A stretch of 64,000 nt of DNA from Terrimonas ferruginea DSM 30193 (GCF_000425585.1 NZ_AUDS01000008.1:124001-188000); one strand, 5' to 3'. Positions 25,413-35,633 are shown, counted from the first letter of the stretch. Made by a program: numbers and translations. The notes: generated from the letters alone by a model not told the origin.

Positions 25413-28400
25413 ATGAAAAAACTAACTATGATTGATTTGGGACTGCGTGCGCATTTTGGCGGCACCAGACCATTGGCCTTTTTACTCCTCTTTTTATGTT
25501 TCGGCACATTCGCCTTTGCGCAAACAACACGTATCTCTGGTAAAGTCACCAACATCCAGGGCGAACCCATGAGTGGCGTTACCGTAAAAGCCGGTAGTCA
25601 GACCGCCGTTACCGACAACGATGGTTATTATGCGCTGGAGGCCACTCCCGGCGATTCCTTACAGATCTCCTATGTCGGTTTTAAAGCACTCAGCCGCGTC
25701 ATCACAGCCGGCGGCAATCAATTGAATCTTACACTCGAACCGCAGGAAAACACACTCGGTGACGTGGTAGTGGTTGGTTATAGCAGCCAGCGCAGAAACT
25801 CCATCACCGGCGCGGTGAGTTCGGTAGACATGAACAGCCTTTCCAAAACGCGTATTCCCGAAGTGGGACAGGCTTTGCAGGGCCAGGTAGCCGGTGTATT
25901 CGTTGCCGCCAATACCGGTGCCCCCGGCGACGGTTTTAAATTGCGGATCCGCGGCGAATCCACTCTCGGCAATAATGATGTATTATATGTAGTGGACGGT
26001 GTGCCTACACGTGATATCCGCTTTTTAAATGGAAATGATATCGCTTCCATGACTGTATTGAAAGATGCGGCTTCTGCCGCCATCTACGGTTCACGCGCCT
26101 CTGCGGGCGTTGTGGTGATCACCACCAAAAGTGGTCAAAAGGGAAAGACCAGCATCGACGTTGATTACTTCACTGGTTTTTACAACGCCGTGAACCTGCC
26201 GAAAATGCTGAACGCCAGTCAATACATGACCGTGAAAGACAAAGCATGGCGCAACACATTGGGTAATGATCCCAACGGCACCAGCCCCTACCAGGCTGAT
26301 CTTGGCCGCCCGGGTATGGCCAATACAGATTGGTTGAATGAATTGTTTGAAACCGGCATCACCAACAGCGTACAGGTTTCCGCAAGCGGCGGTACCGATA
26401 AAGTACAGTTCTTACTTTCTGCCGGTTATTTCGGACAGAACGGTATTGTGGTGGAAGATAATGACCAGTTCATGCGTTATAATTTTCGTATCAATGTCAA
26501 TGCACAGTTAACCGAACGCCTCAGAATAGGCACCAACCTCAACCTGAGTTACGCAAAGCAGGATAAAATGTCTTCTGCCGGCGACGCACCCGGTGTGATC
26601 CGCCACGCTTTGATCCGCCCGCCGGTTCTTCCTGTGTATAAAGACCCTTCCGATCCTACTTACAAACCCAACGACCCCTACACCGATCTGCCTTTTTACA
26701 CGGGCAACAACGGTGGATGGAGCCGCAATTACGAATACTCCTCTAATCCGATCGCGATCGTGCATTTCACCGATGATAAACGCAAGACTTACCAGACCTT
26801 CGGAAATGCGTATGCTGAGTATGCTTTCCTGCGTGATAAGTCGCTGCGCTTCCGCACCAACCTCGGTGCCGATATCAGCTTTGCACATAACAAAAACTTT
26901 GCACAGAATTTCGGCGACGACAACGACAATGATCCGGCTGAATTATACCCCGGACAGGGACGCAACAACCGCCCGAATAACCTCGACGAAAATTTCGGCG
27001 AAGCCTTCACTTTCACTTTTACCAATACATTGAATTATGCCAAAACATTGGCCGGCCGTCATAATATCAACGTATTATTAGGTACAGAAAGCATCAGCCT
27101 TCGCACCTCCGGCATTGGTGGCAGCCGTCAGAATTTTGACAACAGCACGCCTCCTTTCCGCTATCTCGATTATGGAAGTGATGTAAACAAGAACAGCGCA
27201 GGCTCCGCAACAGAATGGAATCTCGTTTCCTTCTTCGGATCGGCCGGTTATAGTTTTGAAAACAAATACTTCGTAAACGGAACTCTCCGCGCAGACGGTT
27301 CTTCCCGCTTCGGACCGAATAACCGCTGGGGTTATTTCCCTTCCGTTTCAGGTGCATGGCGCATTTCACAGGAGTCATTCATGCAAAATATTACGTGGCT
27401 CGACGACCTGAAATTGCGCGCAAGCTGGGGCCAGGCCGGCAACCAGGAAATTCCTGACAAGGCCTACGAAACCCTGGTTTCACAAGTGGGTGGTGTCGTT
27501 AACATCGTTCGCTACGGCAACCCCGACATCCGCTGGGAAACGACCAGCCAGACCGATATCGGATTTGAGTTGTCTGCTTTGCGCAACAAACTCAGTTTTA
27601 CCGCTGATTATTTCAACAAAAGAACGTCCGATATCCTGCTCGCTGTAGGACTGCCTGCCGTGTCAGTTGGTGTTATTGCACCTACGTATGTAAATGCTGG
27701 CGAAGTAACCAACAAAGGTCTTGAGTTCTCCATCGGTTACCAGAACCGCGACCGCGTCTTTAAGTATGGCGTTAACGCAAACCTGTCAACCGTTACCAAT
27801 CGCGTAGACAAACTCCAGACATTCGTAAAAAATATCATCGATGATGCCACGCATACCCGTACGGTAGTGGGTCAGCCGATCAGTTCTTATTATGGACTGG
27901 TATTCGACGGCATCTACCAGAACGCTGGTGAAATCACGCGTCATCTGTTTACCAATGCCAATGGTGCATTGCCCGGCGACATCCGCTTTAAAGACATCAA
28001 CAACGATGGTCAGATCAATGCGGATGACCGCGCCTTCATCGGTAATCCTATTCCGAAATACACTTACGGTTTGTTCTTCAATGCCGAATACAAAAACTTC
28101 GACATCAGCTTCCTGGTGCAGGGCGTGCAGGATGTAGACCGCTACAATGACCTGAAACAAATCCTGAATTACGACAGCCGTCCTTTCAATTCCACAACTG
28201 ACGTGCTCAATTCATGGGATGGAGAAGGAAGCAGCAACACCACGCCCCGCCTCACTTTCAATAACAACGGCGGTGCCAACGTGTCGAGCGTGTTTGTAGA
28301 AGATGCTTCTTATGTACGTCTTAAAAATATCGAGATAGGTTATAACCTGTCGATGAAGAAAGGCAACCTGAAAGCATTACGTTTTTATGTTGCTGCGCAA

Positions 28401-28517
28401 AACCTGATCACTATTACCGATTATTCCGGTCTGGATCCAGAATCCACTTCGCTGATCGACAAGGGTACTTATCCTCAGTCACGCGGATTCCTGATTGGTG
28501 CAAGACTCAAACTCTAA
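25413..28517 (+). CDS. SusC/RagA-family TonB-dependent outer-membrane transporter
   Basis: A 1034-residue outer-membrane importer. After the signal peptide (ending FAFAQ) comes a carboxypeptidase-regulatory-like domain (about 38-115, ISGKVTNIQGEPMSGVTVKAG). The SusC-type plug follows with SRRNSITGAVSSVDM-like SSQRRNSITGAVSSV and DVLYVVDGVP. The beta-barrel runs to the C-terminal aromatic-rich end GFLIGARLKL. It imports oligosaccharides across the outer membrane with SusD, powered by TonB. It is the first gene of the operon facing the HTCS sensor and precedes susD by 36 bases. Confidence 0.96.
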   Translation: MKKLTMIDLGLRAHFGGTRPLAFLLLFLCFGTFAFAQTTRISGKVTNIQGEPMSGVTVKAGSQTAVTDNDGYYALEATPGDSLQISYVGFKALSRVITAGGNQLNLTLEPQENTLGDVVVVGYSSQRRNSITGAVSSVDMNSLSKTRIPEVGQALQGQVAGVFVAANTGAPGDGFKLRIRGESTLGNNDVLYVVDGVPTRDIRFLNGNDIASMTVLKDAASAAIYGSRASAGVVVITTKSGQKGKTSIDVDYFTGFYNAVNLPKMLNASQYMTVKDKAWRNTLGNDPNGTSPYQADLGRPGMANTDWLNELFETGITNSVQVSASGGTDKVQFLLSAGYFGQNGIVVEDNDQFMRYNFRINVNAQLTERLRIGTNLNLSYAKQDKMSSAGDAPGVIRHALIRPPVLPVYKDPSDPTYKPNDPYTDLPFYTGNNGGWSRNYEYSSNPIAIVHFTDDKRKTYQTFGNAYAEYAFLRDKSLRFRTNLGADISFAHNKNFAQNFGDDNDNDPAELYPGQGRNNRPNNLDENFGEAFTFTFTNTLNYAKTLAGRHNINVLLGTESISLRTSGIGGSRQNFDNSTPPFRYLDYGSDVNKNSAGSATEWNLVSFFGSAGYSFENKYFVNGTLRADGSSRFGPNNRWGYFPSVSGAWRISQESFMQNITWLDDLKLRASWGQAGNQEIPDKAYETLVSQVGGVVNIVRYGNPDIRWETTSQTDIGFELSALRNKLSFTADYFNKRTSDILLAVGLPAVSVGVIAPTYVNAGEVTNKGLEFSIGYQNRDRVFKYGVNANLSTVTNRVDKLQTFVKNIIDDATHTRTVVGQPISSYYGLVFDGIYQNAGEITRHLFTNANGALPGDIRFKDINNDGQINADDRAFIGNPIPKYTYGLFFNAEYKNFDISFLVQGVQDVDRYNDLKQILNYDSRPFNSTTDVLNSWDGEGSSNTTPRLTFNNNGGANVSSVFVEDASYVRLKNIEIGYNLSMKKGNLKALRFYVAAQNLITITDYSGLDPESTSLIDKGTYPQSRGFLIGARLKL

Positions 28518-28553
28518 ACAAAGCGGTTATTTAATCAACTAAAAAAGAAACTG

Positions 28554-30032
28554 ATGAAAGCTATAATCACTTCTGCTTGCATAGCCGGGTTACTTGCCTT
28601 TACCGGTTGCAAGAAAACGCTGGATACGGATGCCATCGGTCTTACAACGATCGACCAGGTAAATGCCGTACCTACGCTCAATACCGTTGAATCTTCTGTA
28701 CGTTCATCTTATCAGCTCATGTCTAACCGCCTGAACATACTCGGTCAGTGGGATTGGGGAGGCGGACTTGTTTTTCATAATGATTTCGTACTGCAGGACA
28801 TTGCCTCCGATGATGTAGAAAAAAAATGGAGTCCTGACGGTGACCAGCCCTGGATGGATGAAGTGAACAACTTTACGTTCACGTCTACCAACGGCGGGCC
28901 CAATGGCCTTTGGAAATACAACTATGAAGGCATCAAACGTATTAACCTGGCCATTCAGCTACTGACCAAACCAGACATCGAAGCGATCACCGGTATTACT
29001 CCCGCGCGCAAAAATCAATTACTCGGCGAAGCTTACTTTATCCGCTCGCATTATTATTTCTCCCTGATCACCAACTTCGGGGATGTGCCGCTGATCCTGA
29101 AACCTGTGCAGACATACCAGGAAGCTTTTGAAGTGGCCGTGCGCGCCCCGGCAGCACAGATCTGGGACACCATTAAGGCCAACCTGGCAACGGCAAAAAC
29201 ATTACTGCCGAATACAAAATACAGCTCTACTACGGAGAAATGGCGCGTATCAAAAGGTGCCGTCATTGCCATGCAGGCCAAAGCAGCCCTGTATACAAAA
29301 AAATGGGCGGATGTATTAACCTTCGTAACAGAACTGGAAACCCTGGGCTTTTATCATCTTAATGCAAATTATTTCAGCTCTTTCAATACCGAGTTTACCG
29401 ACGACGAAGTAATCTTTGCCTATGACCACCGTTCGCAGGAGCAGCCCGCAAATGGTAACGGCATCTGCGCACCGCTCGGCTGGGGATTCCTGGCGCCGAG
29501 TACCGATTTCCTGAATGCATTCGAAGCAAACGATCCGCGTAAACTTTATACCGTGAACACGGCTTTGCAAAACGTCAACAAATTACTTGGCAGCATAGAC
29601 GGCACCAACAAAGGCAATGACGACGCGCCCAACAACCGCATCTATATCCGCTATGCCGATGTGCTGTTGTGGAAGGCCGAAGCTTATCTTGAAACACAGC
29701 AATATCCCCAGGCCATTGCAGCGATCAACCTGGTGCGTGCACGTGCCCGCACATCGGTCAGCGCCACCGGCACCGTTCCTCCCGCCGGTACATTGCCTGA
29801 CCGTCCGGCATCAACAGATCCGGTTACCATTAAAAACTGGCTGATTGCTGAACGCCGCGTGGAGCTTGGTTTTGAAGAGCAGCGTATGGCCGACCTCAAA
29901 CGCTGGGGCATCGCCAAGCAGGTAATGACCGCACAGGGGAAAAACTTCCAGGACCGTCATTATCTCTACCCGATTCCGCAAAGTGAGATCGATGCTTCTG
30001 CCGGTACACTGACGCAGAATTCCGGTTACTGA
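28554..30032 (+). CDS. SusD/RagB-family glycan-binding lipoprotein
   Basis: A 492-residue surface lipoprotein with lipobox LLAFTGCK. The SusD fold is supported by the N-terminal TPR-like helices (YEGIKRINLAIQLL, GEAYFIRSHYYFSLITNFGDVPL) and the C-terminal RagB block YADVLLWKAEAYLETQQYPQA, LIAERRVELGFEEQRMADLKRW. It forms the lid over the SusC channel and binds the glycan. Confidence 0.95.
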   Translation: MKAIITSACIAGLLAFTGCKKTLDTDAIGLTTIDQVNAVPTLNTVESSVRSSYQLMSNRLNILGQWDWGGGLVFHNDFVLQDIASDDVEKKWSPDGDQPWMDEVNNFTFTSTNGGPNGLWKYNYEGIKRINLAIQLLTKPDIEAITGITPARKNQLLGEAYFIRSHYYFSLITNFGDVPLILKPVQTYQEAFEVAVRAPAAQIWDTIKANLATAKTLLPNTKYSSTTEKWRVSKGAVIAMQAKAALYTKKWADVLTFVTELETLGFYHLNANYFSSFNTEFTDDEVIFAYDHRSQEQPANGNGICAPLGWGFLAPSTDFLNAFEANDPRKLYTVNTALQNVNKLLGSIDGTNKGNDDAPNNRIYIRYADVLLWKAEAYLETQQYPQAIAAINLVRARARTSVSATGTVPPAGTLPDRPASTDPVTIKNWLIAERRVELGFEEQRMADLKRWGIAKQVMTAQGKNFQDRHYLYPIPQSEIDASAGTLTQNSGY

Positions 30033-30128
30033 TTTCTCGTTTACGATTCATACACTTCCTGCCCTCTGTCCCGCTTGCGGGACGGAGGAACAGGAAACTT
30101 TTTCCCGCACCTTTCAATTGATACCTTC

Positions 30129-31190
30129 ATGAGCACCGCTACCGATCTGGCAAAACGTTTTTCACAAAACCCGTTGCTTTCTCCCGGCGATCTTCATCCA
30201 AGTATGGAAGGATTGGAAATTGCCTGCCTGCTCAATCCCGGCGTATTTCAGTTTGATGGAAAAACATGGCTGATCGTTCGCGTGGCGGAAAGGCCAAAGC
30301 AGCAGGACGGCATCATCTCCTTCCCTGTGCTGGATGGCAAAGGCGGCATGCAGATCATGGAAATACCATCGGACTCGCCGGAACTCGACGCCTCCGATGC
30401 GCGCGTGATCAATTATCAAGGACAGGATTTTCTCACCACACTTTCTCATCTGCGTTTACTCTGCAGCGACGATGGCATCAACTTCCGCGAGCCCGAAGGT
30501 TATCCCAAACTTATGGGCGAGGGTAAATTGCAAACCTTCGGTATTGAAGACTGCCGCGTCAGCCAGTTAGGTGAACAATACTACCTGACCTATACTTCCG
30601 TTTCTGAAAACGGAGTAGGCGTTGGCATGAAAACGACTCGCGACTGGAAAACATTTACCGACCACGGTATGATCATTCCACCGCACAATAAAGACTGCGC
30701 TATTTTCGAAGAAACCGTCAACGGCAACTATTATGCGCTGCACAGGCCCAGCAGTGTTGACCTCGGCGGCAACTATATCTGGCTTGCTTCTTCTCCCGAC
30801 AGCATCCACTGGGGAGATCACCGTTGTTTGCTGCGCACGCGTCCGGGACATTGGGATAGCAAACGTGTTGGCGCCGGTGCTGCTCCCATTAGAACAGCAA
30901 AAGGCTGGCTGGAAATCTATCACGGGGCAAACGAAGCACATCAATATTGCCTTGGGGCCGTTTTATTGGACCTCAATGATCCTTCCATCGTGATTGCAAG
31001 AAGCGAAGAGCCGCTGATGCAACCGCTGGCGGAATATGAACGTACCGGATTTTTTGGTCATGTGGTATTTACCAATGGGCATATTGTACATCCCGATGGC
31101 GACCGGCTTACCATCTATTACGGCGCGGCTGACGAACACGTTTGTGCCGCCGACTTTTCAATCAAAGAAATTCTATCACAATTAATCTGA
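30129..31190 (+). CDS. Glycoside hydrolase family 130 enzyme (mannoside phosphorylase-like)
   Basis: A 353-residue five-bladed beta-propeller enzyme of GH130. The catalytic Asp is in the FGIEDCRVSQLGEQYYLTYT region. Other family blocks are LNPGVFQFDGKTWLIVRVAERP and the C-terminal LTIYYGAADEHVCAAD. GH130 members phosphorolyse or hydrolyse beta-mannosidic linkages. No signal peptide is present, so it acts in the cytoplasm, after uptake by the transporter that follows 4 bases later. The start at 30129 (MSTATDLAKRF) is preferred over the open frame from 30075. Which GH130 activity applies cannot be told by eye. Confidence 0.9.
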   Translation: MSTATDLAKRFSQNPLLSPGDLHPSMEGLEIACLLNPGVFQFDGKTWLIVRVAERPKQQDGIISFPVLDGKGGMQIMEIPSDSPELDASDARVINYQGQDFLTTLSHLRLLCSDDGINFREPEGYPKLMGEGKLQTFGIEDCRVSQLGEQYYLTYTSVSENGVGVGMKTTRDWKTFTDHGMIIPPHNKDCAIFEETVNGNYYALHRPSSVDLGGNYIWLASSPDSIHWGDHRCLLRTRPGHWDSKRVGAGAAPIRTAKGWLEIYHGANEAHQYCLGAVLLDLNDPSIVIARSEEPLMQPLAEYERTGFFGHVVFTNGHIVHPDGDRLTIYYGAADEHVCAADFSIKEILSQLI

Positions 31191-31194
31191 AAAT

Positions 31195-32490
31195 ATGCTG
31201 GGTAAATTAAACAAAGAGATCAGACATTTTCAGCAGCAACCGCACGACTTCAAGATATTGGTGTTAACCAACCTGGTCTATGCTTTTGTGTTGCCGGTTA
31301 TCGACATCTTCGTGGCTGCATATGTGATGCGTCATTCCAATGATCCCTCCAAAGTAGTGATCTATCAGTTGACGATCTATACGGGCATTCCGCTGACATT
31401 TTTACTGAATGGCATCCTGCTTAAACATTTCAATATCCGCAAACTGTATTCCGCGGGCATGATGCTGAGCGGCATTTCCATGATCATCATGATGTCGCTC
31501 AAAACCCTTGATCTCGTGGGAATTGGCGTAGCGGGCATTACGATGGGCCTGTCTTTTGGTTTTTATTGGGCCAACCGTGATTACCTGGCGTTGGCCATCA
31601 CCAACGATCACAACCGGAATTACTATTATGGACTGGAAACTTTTTTCTATACGATTATCGCCGTTATTATTCCGTTTATGATCGGCTGGTTCATTGAGTT
31701 CAGAGGCGGCGGCACCGACGACAAAGTGAACGGTTCTTACCGGATCATTACAGGTGCCGTATTAGTGATTACCATCCTTGCATCAATCGTCTGCTTCAGA
31801 GGCAACTTTAAAAATCCCGCACAGAAAAAATATATTTTTTTCAAATTTCATCCGCTCTGGTACCGGCTGCTATCGCTGGCGATGCTGAAAGGCCTGGCGC
31901 AGGGGTTCCTGGTAACGGCACCGGCCATGCTGATCATGCAATTATTGGGAAAAGAAGGCGCATTGGGTTCTGCCCAATCTATTGGTGCCATTATTGCCGC
32001 CGTAGTGATGTATGTACTCGGACGTTTTTCAAAACCTTCGGACCGTGTCAAAATATTCGCAGCCGGACTCGGCCTGTTTTTCCTGGGTGCTTTGTTCAAT
32101 GGTATCCTGTTCAACGGCACCGGCGTGGTAATTTTTATTTTGCTCTTGCTGATTGCCAAGCCGCTGATGGACCTCGCTTATTTTCCCATACAATTCAAAG
32201 TGATCGATATTGTGTCGAAAATTGAGAACCGTGGTGAGTTTGCCTACATCATGAACCACGAATGGGGATTGTATGTCGGCCGCTTTCTCGGCGCGGGCAC
32301 ATTCCTGGCGCTGGCTTATCTTGTATCGAGAGATGCAGCATTACGCTACGCTATTGTGATCATTGCGGCACTCCAGCTTTGTTCCATTTTTGTAGCGAAA
32401 AAAATTATCGCCGAAGGAGAAAAGCTTCAACCCGCAGAAGAACCTGAAGAAGAGAAAGTGACGAGCGCCGTGGCGGAATCGATTGTATAA
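31195..32490 (+). CDS. Major facilitator superfamily transporter of the locus
   Basis: A 431-residue inner-membrane protein with about 12 membrane helices in two halves (DFKILVLTNLVYAFVLPVIDIFVAAYV at the start, LRYAIVIIAALQLCSIFVAKK at the end). It has an acidic tail rich in Glu and Pro. The 4-base gap to the GH130 gene indicates tight co-expression. It likely carries the mannosyl-oligosaccharide across the inner membrane to the GH130 enzyme. Similar YqgE-like MFS proteins accompany GH130 genes in other Bacteroidota. Confidence 0.9.
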   Translation: MLGKLNKEIRHFQQQPHDFKILVLTNLVYAFVLPVIDIFVAAYVMRHSNDPSKVVIYQLTIYTGIPLTFLLNGILLKHFNIRKLYSAGMMLSGISMIIMMSLKTLDLVGIGVAGITMGLSFGFYWANRDYLALAITNDHNRNYYYGLETFFYTIIAVIIPFMIGWFIEFRGGGTDDKVNGSYRIITGAVLVITILASIVCFRGNFKNPAQKKYIFFKFHPLWYRLLSLAMLKGLAQGFLVTAPAMLIMQLLGKEGALGSAQSIGAIIAAVVMYVLGRFSKPSDRVKIFAAGLGLFFLGALFNGILFNGTGVVIFILLLLIAKPLMDLAYFPIQFKVIDIVSKIENRGEFAYIMNHEWGLYVGRFLGAGTFLALAYLVSRDAALRYAIVIIAALQLCSIFVAKKIIAEGEKLQPAEEPEEEKVTSAVAESIV

Positions 32491-32590
32491 TGGCATGGCC
32501 ATTATACAAAATGTGTAAATGTGCCCGCCGGCGGCGGGACCATGTGTCCCGAAGCCTCGGGAATGCGAAAATGATATTTTAAAAAAGTAA

Positions 32591-34327
32591 ATGATCATGA
32601 AGAAAGTTATAACCCTTGGACTGGCATTATCAACCTTATTCATAGCTCACACCCAGGTTGTTCAACGAAAACTGCAACGCGTGGAAAAAATGGCGCAGTT
32701 GCCACAGCCTTACCACATCATTGATTACCGCGGGCTGGCACATAAATTCGATGAAACGGTATACGACTTCAATGCCAAAGGCAAACACTGGCCGCTGATC
32801 TGGATGGACAGCTCACGCAAAAATGTGGACCAGGTAGTGGCGGGCATTTACACCGCTATCGGCGACGTGCGCCAGGGACCGGCGCACAACAAGGGAATGT
32901 TTCATGAATCCCTCGCCACCATGGGCGCTGTGCTGGGCGCAACGCTCGTTGGCATCGATAAATCAGCACAGCAACACAACTATGTGTCCATGCTGAAAAA
33001 TTATTTCAACAGCGGCACCGGCTGGAACATCATGATGAACAACACCTGCCCCGAAGTGGCGTTGCTCGGTGGCGGTTATGGCCGTGACTGGTGGTATGAT
33101 GTTTATCCGAATGTATTGTTTTATGCCATTTATGATCTTTATCCCAACGAACCGGGCTTCACCGATATCGCGCGTACGATCGCAGAAAGATTTTATGCCG
33201 CCGACTCCATACTGAACGGTAATTATAACTGGTCGTTTTTTGACTACGGGAAAATGAAACCCATGAAAAACGACATCTGCATCCAGCCCGATGCGGCAGC
33301 CGGTCATGCATGGGTGCTTTACAGCGCATGGAAAAAATTTGGCGATAAACGTTACCTGCAAGGTGCCCAACGCGCCATGAAAGCTTTGCAGGCACAGCCC
33401 GCCAATCCTACTTACGAAGTGCTGATGCCTTTTGGTGCTTATCTCGCCGCGCGTATGTATGCAGAAACGGGACAGCATTTTGATACGGATAAAATGTTGC
33501 GCTGGAGTTTTGACGGCACGCCCAAATGCCGCGAGGGCTGGGGCGTATTGGTAGGAAAATGGAATGGCTTCGATATTTCCGGTATCGTCGGCAGCACTTT
33601 TGACCGCGGTGGTTATGGATTTCTAATGAACACTTATGATGCTGCCTGGCCATTGGTGCCGATGGTTCGTTATGATGCTTCTTCGGCCAATGCAATCGGC
33701 CGCTGGATGCTCAACGCCGCCAATGCCGCGCGTTTCTTTTATCCGCAATACATTCCTGCCGAACACCAGACCCTGCCCGATCTCGCCGAAGTAACCAAAG
33801 GCGTGATCGCTTACGAAGGCATCATCAAAAATCCTTCGTACGAAGCATACCGCCATCTCAAAGCTCCCGTGGCCCAGGGCGACGGTCCGTTGTGGGTGCA
33901 GGACCAGAATCCTCCGGAATCGCAGTTCAGCGTATACGGCAGCGGGCATGTAGGCATTTTCGGCAGCATCATCGACACCACGGATGTGCAGGGCATTTTA
34001 CGGCTCAATCTGCTGGCTACCGATTTCTTCCGCGACAACGCTTTCCCTTCTTACCTCTATTACAATCCGCATACGGCAGCACGAAAGGTGTCGGTGATAA
34101 TTCCTGAAGGACAAAAAGCCGATTTGTACAATACGGTTACGCGCCGTTTCATCGCGCGCAATGTAAGTGGTAAAAGCAAAATTTCCATTCCGGCCAGGAG
34201 CTCGGCGGTTATTGTTATTTGTCCCGCCGGCGGCAAACAAGTGATCCGCAAAGGGCAGTTACTGGTGAATGATACGGTGGTTGATTATGGTGTAAGTTCA
34301 AACAGCCGCCCGATGCTTCGGGCATAA
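32591..34327 (+). CDS. Secreted protein, probable alpha/alpha-barrel glycan-active enzyme of the locus
   Basis: A 578-residue protein with a signal peptide (MKKVITLGLALSTLFIAHTQ; an in-frame ATG at 32597 is an alternative start). The body is helix-rich with Trp/Tyr-rich segments such as HWPLIWMDSSRKNVD, GYGRDWWYDVYPNV and NYNWSFFDYGKM, resembling six-hairpin glycosidase barrels. A beta-rich C-terminal end follows (KVSVIIPEGQKADLY). I do not recognise a CAZy family. It is the last gene of the locus, so its substrate probably shares chemistry with the GH130 substrate. A CCCGA/TCGGG hairpin overlaps its final codons. Confidence 0.65.
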   Translation: MIMKKVITLGLALSTLFIAHTQVVQRKLQRVEKMAQLPQPYHIIDYRGLAHKFDETVYDFNAKGKHWPLIWMDSSRKNVDQVVAGIYTAIGDVRQGPAHNKGMFHESLATMGAVLGATLVGIDKSAQQHNYVSMLKNYFNSGTGWNIMMNNTCPEVALLGGGYGRDWWYDVYPNVLFYAIYDLYPNEPGFTDIARTIAERFYAADSILNGNYNWSFFDYGKMKPMKNDICIQPDAAAGHAWVLYSAWKKFGDKRYLQGAQRAMKALQAQPANPTYEVLMPFGAYLAARMYAETGQHFDTDKMLRWSFDGTPKCREGWGVLVGKWNGFDISGIVGSTFDRGGYGFLMNTYDAAWPLVPMVRYDASSANAIGRWMLNAANAARFFYPQYIPAEHQTLPDLAEVTKGVIAYEGIIKNPSYEAYRHLKAPVAQGDGPLWVQDQNPPESQFSVYGSGHVGIFGSIIDTTDVQGILRLNLLATDFFRDNAFPSYLYYNPHTAARKVSVIIPEGQKADLYNTVTRRFIARNVSGKSKISIPARSSAVIVICPAGGKQVIRKGQLLVNDTVVDYGVSSNSRPMLRA

Positions 34328-34445
34328 GTAATAAGTATTAAGTACTAAGTATAGCAGCCATAACCGCCCTTCGAGAACCTCAGGGAGCTGTTATGGCTGT
34401 TTTATTGACGATTGACAATTGACGATTGACAATTGACGATTGACC
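34325..34445. repeat. TAAGTATTAAGTACTAAGTA tract, long hairpin and GATTGACAATTGAC repeats
   Basis: After the stop codon come TAATAAGTATTAAGTACTAAG repeats. A hairpin with 10-base arms (CAGCCATAAC 34355-34364, GTTATGGCTG 34390-34399) follows, with the CCTTCGAGAACCTCAGGGAGC motif in its loop region. Then come four copies of GACGATTGACAATT-type units. The hairpin may terminate the PUL operon transcript. Confidence 0.75.
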
Positions 34446-34491
34446 CAATAAGGGTATTCGTCCGCGAAAAGGTATTTACTATCTTTATCGC

Positions 34492-35187
34492 ATGAATTGC
34501 CTTATTGTAGACGACAATAAAATAGCAAGAACCACCCTCAGGCAGATGGCCGGCAAGGTCCGCGATCTTATCGTAACCGGGGAGTGCGAAACCGCTATGG
34601 ACGCCTACAATCTCATGCAGGAACAACCTGTGGACCTGCTGCTCCTCGATATCGAAATGCCCGGCATGACCGGCCTCGAGCTTACCAAACACCTGGGAGA
34701 TAACCGGCCGGTTATCATTTTCACTACGTCAAAAAAAGAATATGCTTCCGAAGCATTTGACCTGAACGTGGCCGACTACGTGATCAAACCCGTGAATCCC
34801 GCGCGTTTTCTCCAGGCAATAGACAAAGCCCGCGACATCATCGACAGCCGCCGCGAAGAGGTAAAACTCGAAGAGGACAATTTCCTTTTTATCCGCGATT
34901 CCGCCATTGTCAGACGGCTCAATCTCGACGAGATCCTGTATGCCGAAGCCATGGGTGATTACGTCAAACTGCACACCCTTCATAGATTTTTTGCCATTCA
35001 TACCACCCTCAAGGCCGTGGAAGAACGATTACCCGTCTCCCGGTTTATCCGCGTACACCGCTCTTATGTAGTGGCAGTCAATAAGATCGACACCATTCAG
35101 GACGGCGCCATTGTGATCCAGGGCAAGCCGGTTCCCGTAGCGGACGCCTACCGCGCAGCCCTCAACCGCCGGATGAATATCCTGTAA
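34492..35187 (+). CDS. LytTR-family response regulator
   Basis: A 231-residue regulator. The receiver domain (about 1-120) has phosphorylation Asp in LLLLDIEMPGMTG and Lys in VIKPVNP. A C-terminal LytTR DNA-binding domain (about 135-230) has FIRDSAIVRRLNLDEILYAEAMGDYVKLHT and RFIRVHRSYVVAVNKID. The partner kinase may be the hybrid kinase 450 bases downstream, or an unlinked LytS-type kinase. The hybrid kinase already has its own receiver and HPt, so pairing is uncertain. Confidence 0.93.
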   Translation: MNCLIVDDNKIARTTLRQMAGKVRDLIVTGECETAMDAYNLMQEQPVDLLLLDIEMPGMTGLELTKHLGDNRPVIIFTTSKKEYASEAFDLNVADYVIKPVNPARFLQAIDKARDIIDSRREEVKLEEDNFLFIRDSAIVRRLNLDEILYAEAMGDYVKLHTLHRFFAIHTTLKAVEERLPVSRFIRVHRSYVVAVNKIDTIQDGAIVIQGKPVPVADAYRAALNRRMNIL

Positions 35188-35397
35188 GCCCGTCTTTTGC
35201 CCATTTCAACGACTCATTTTGCCTTTTTACCGATTGGGCCGCCGCAACCCTTCCGGACGGTTATAGATTTGTTCTCAGAAGCGATCGAAACAAATAATAC
35301 GAACGAATCGACATAAAAATATTTTCAACCTTTCTTCTCATAAGCAGTTGGTTTTGGTTTACCCGGGCTGTATGTCTATACGGCCCTCTTTTTTATC

Positions 35398-35607
35398 ATG
35401 AAAAAATTCTTTTACACCATATTATTTTTTGCAGACACGCTGATCCTGATCCTGCTCGCATTCTTCCTGCTGCGGGGTCTCGATGAAGGCATGCGCCCGC
35501 TGAATTGCACGCTCACCGTTGCCGGTATCGGTGGCAGCATCGTGCTGCTGGTATGGTTGCTCCGCCGTTATCTCAACATCAGAACTCCCGACCACCATCA
35601 TCCCTGA
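35398..35607 (+). CDS. Small membrane protein with two membrane helices
   Basis: A 69-residue product, MKKFFYTILFFADTLILILL onward, with two hydrophobic helices (about 3-25 and 40-58) and a His-rich tail (TPDHHHP). It starts at a good ATG and ends 26 bases before the hybrid kinase gene, so it is probably co-transcribed. The function is unknown. The position suggests a link to the kinase, which is only inference. Confidence 0.6.
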   Translation: MKKFFYTILFFADTLILILLAFFLLRGLDEGMRPLNCTLTVAGIGGSIVLLVWLLRRYLNIRTPDHHHP

Positions 35608-35633
35608 TTTTTAGTACATTCGAGGTATAGCGT

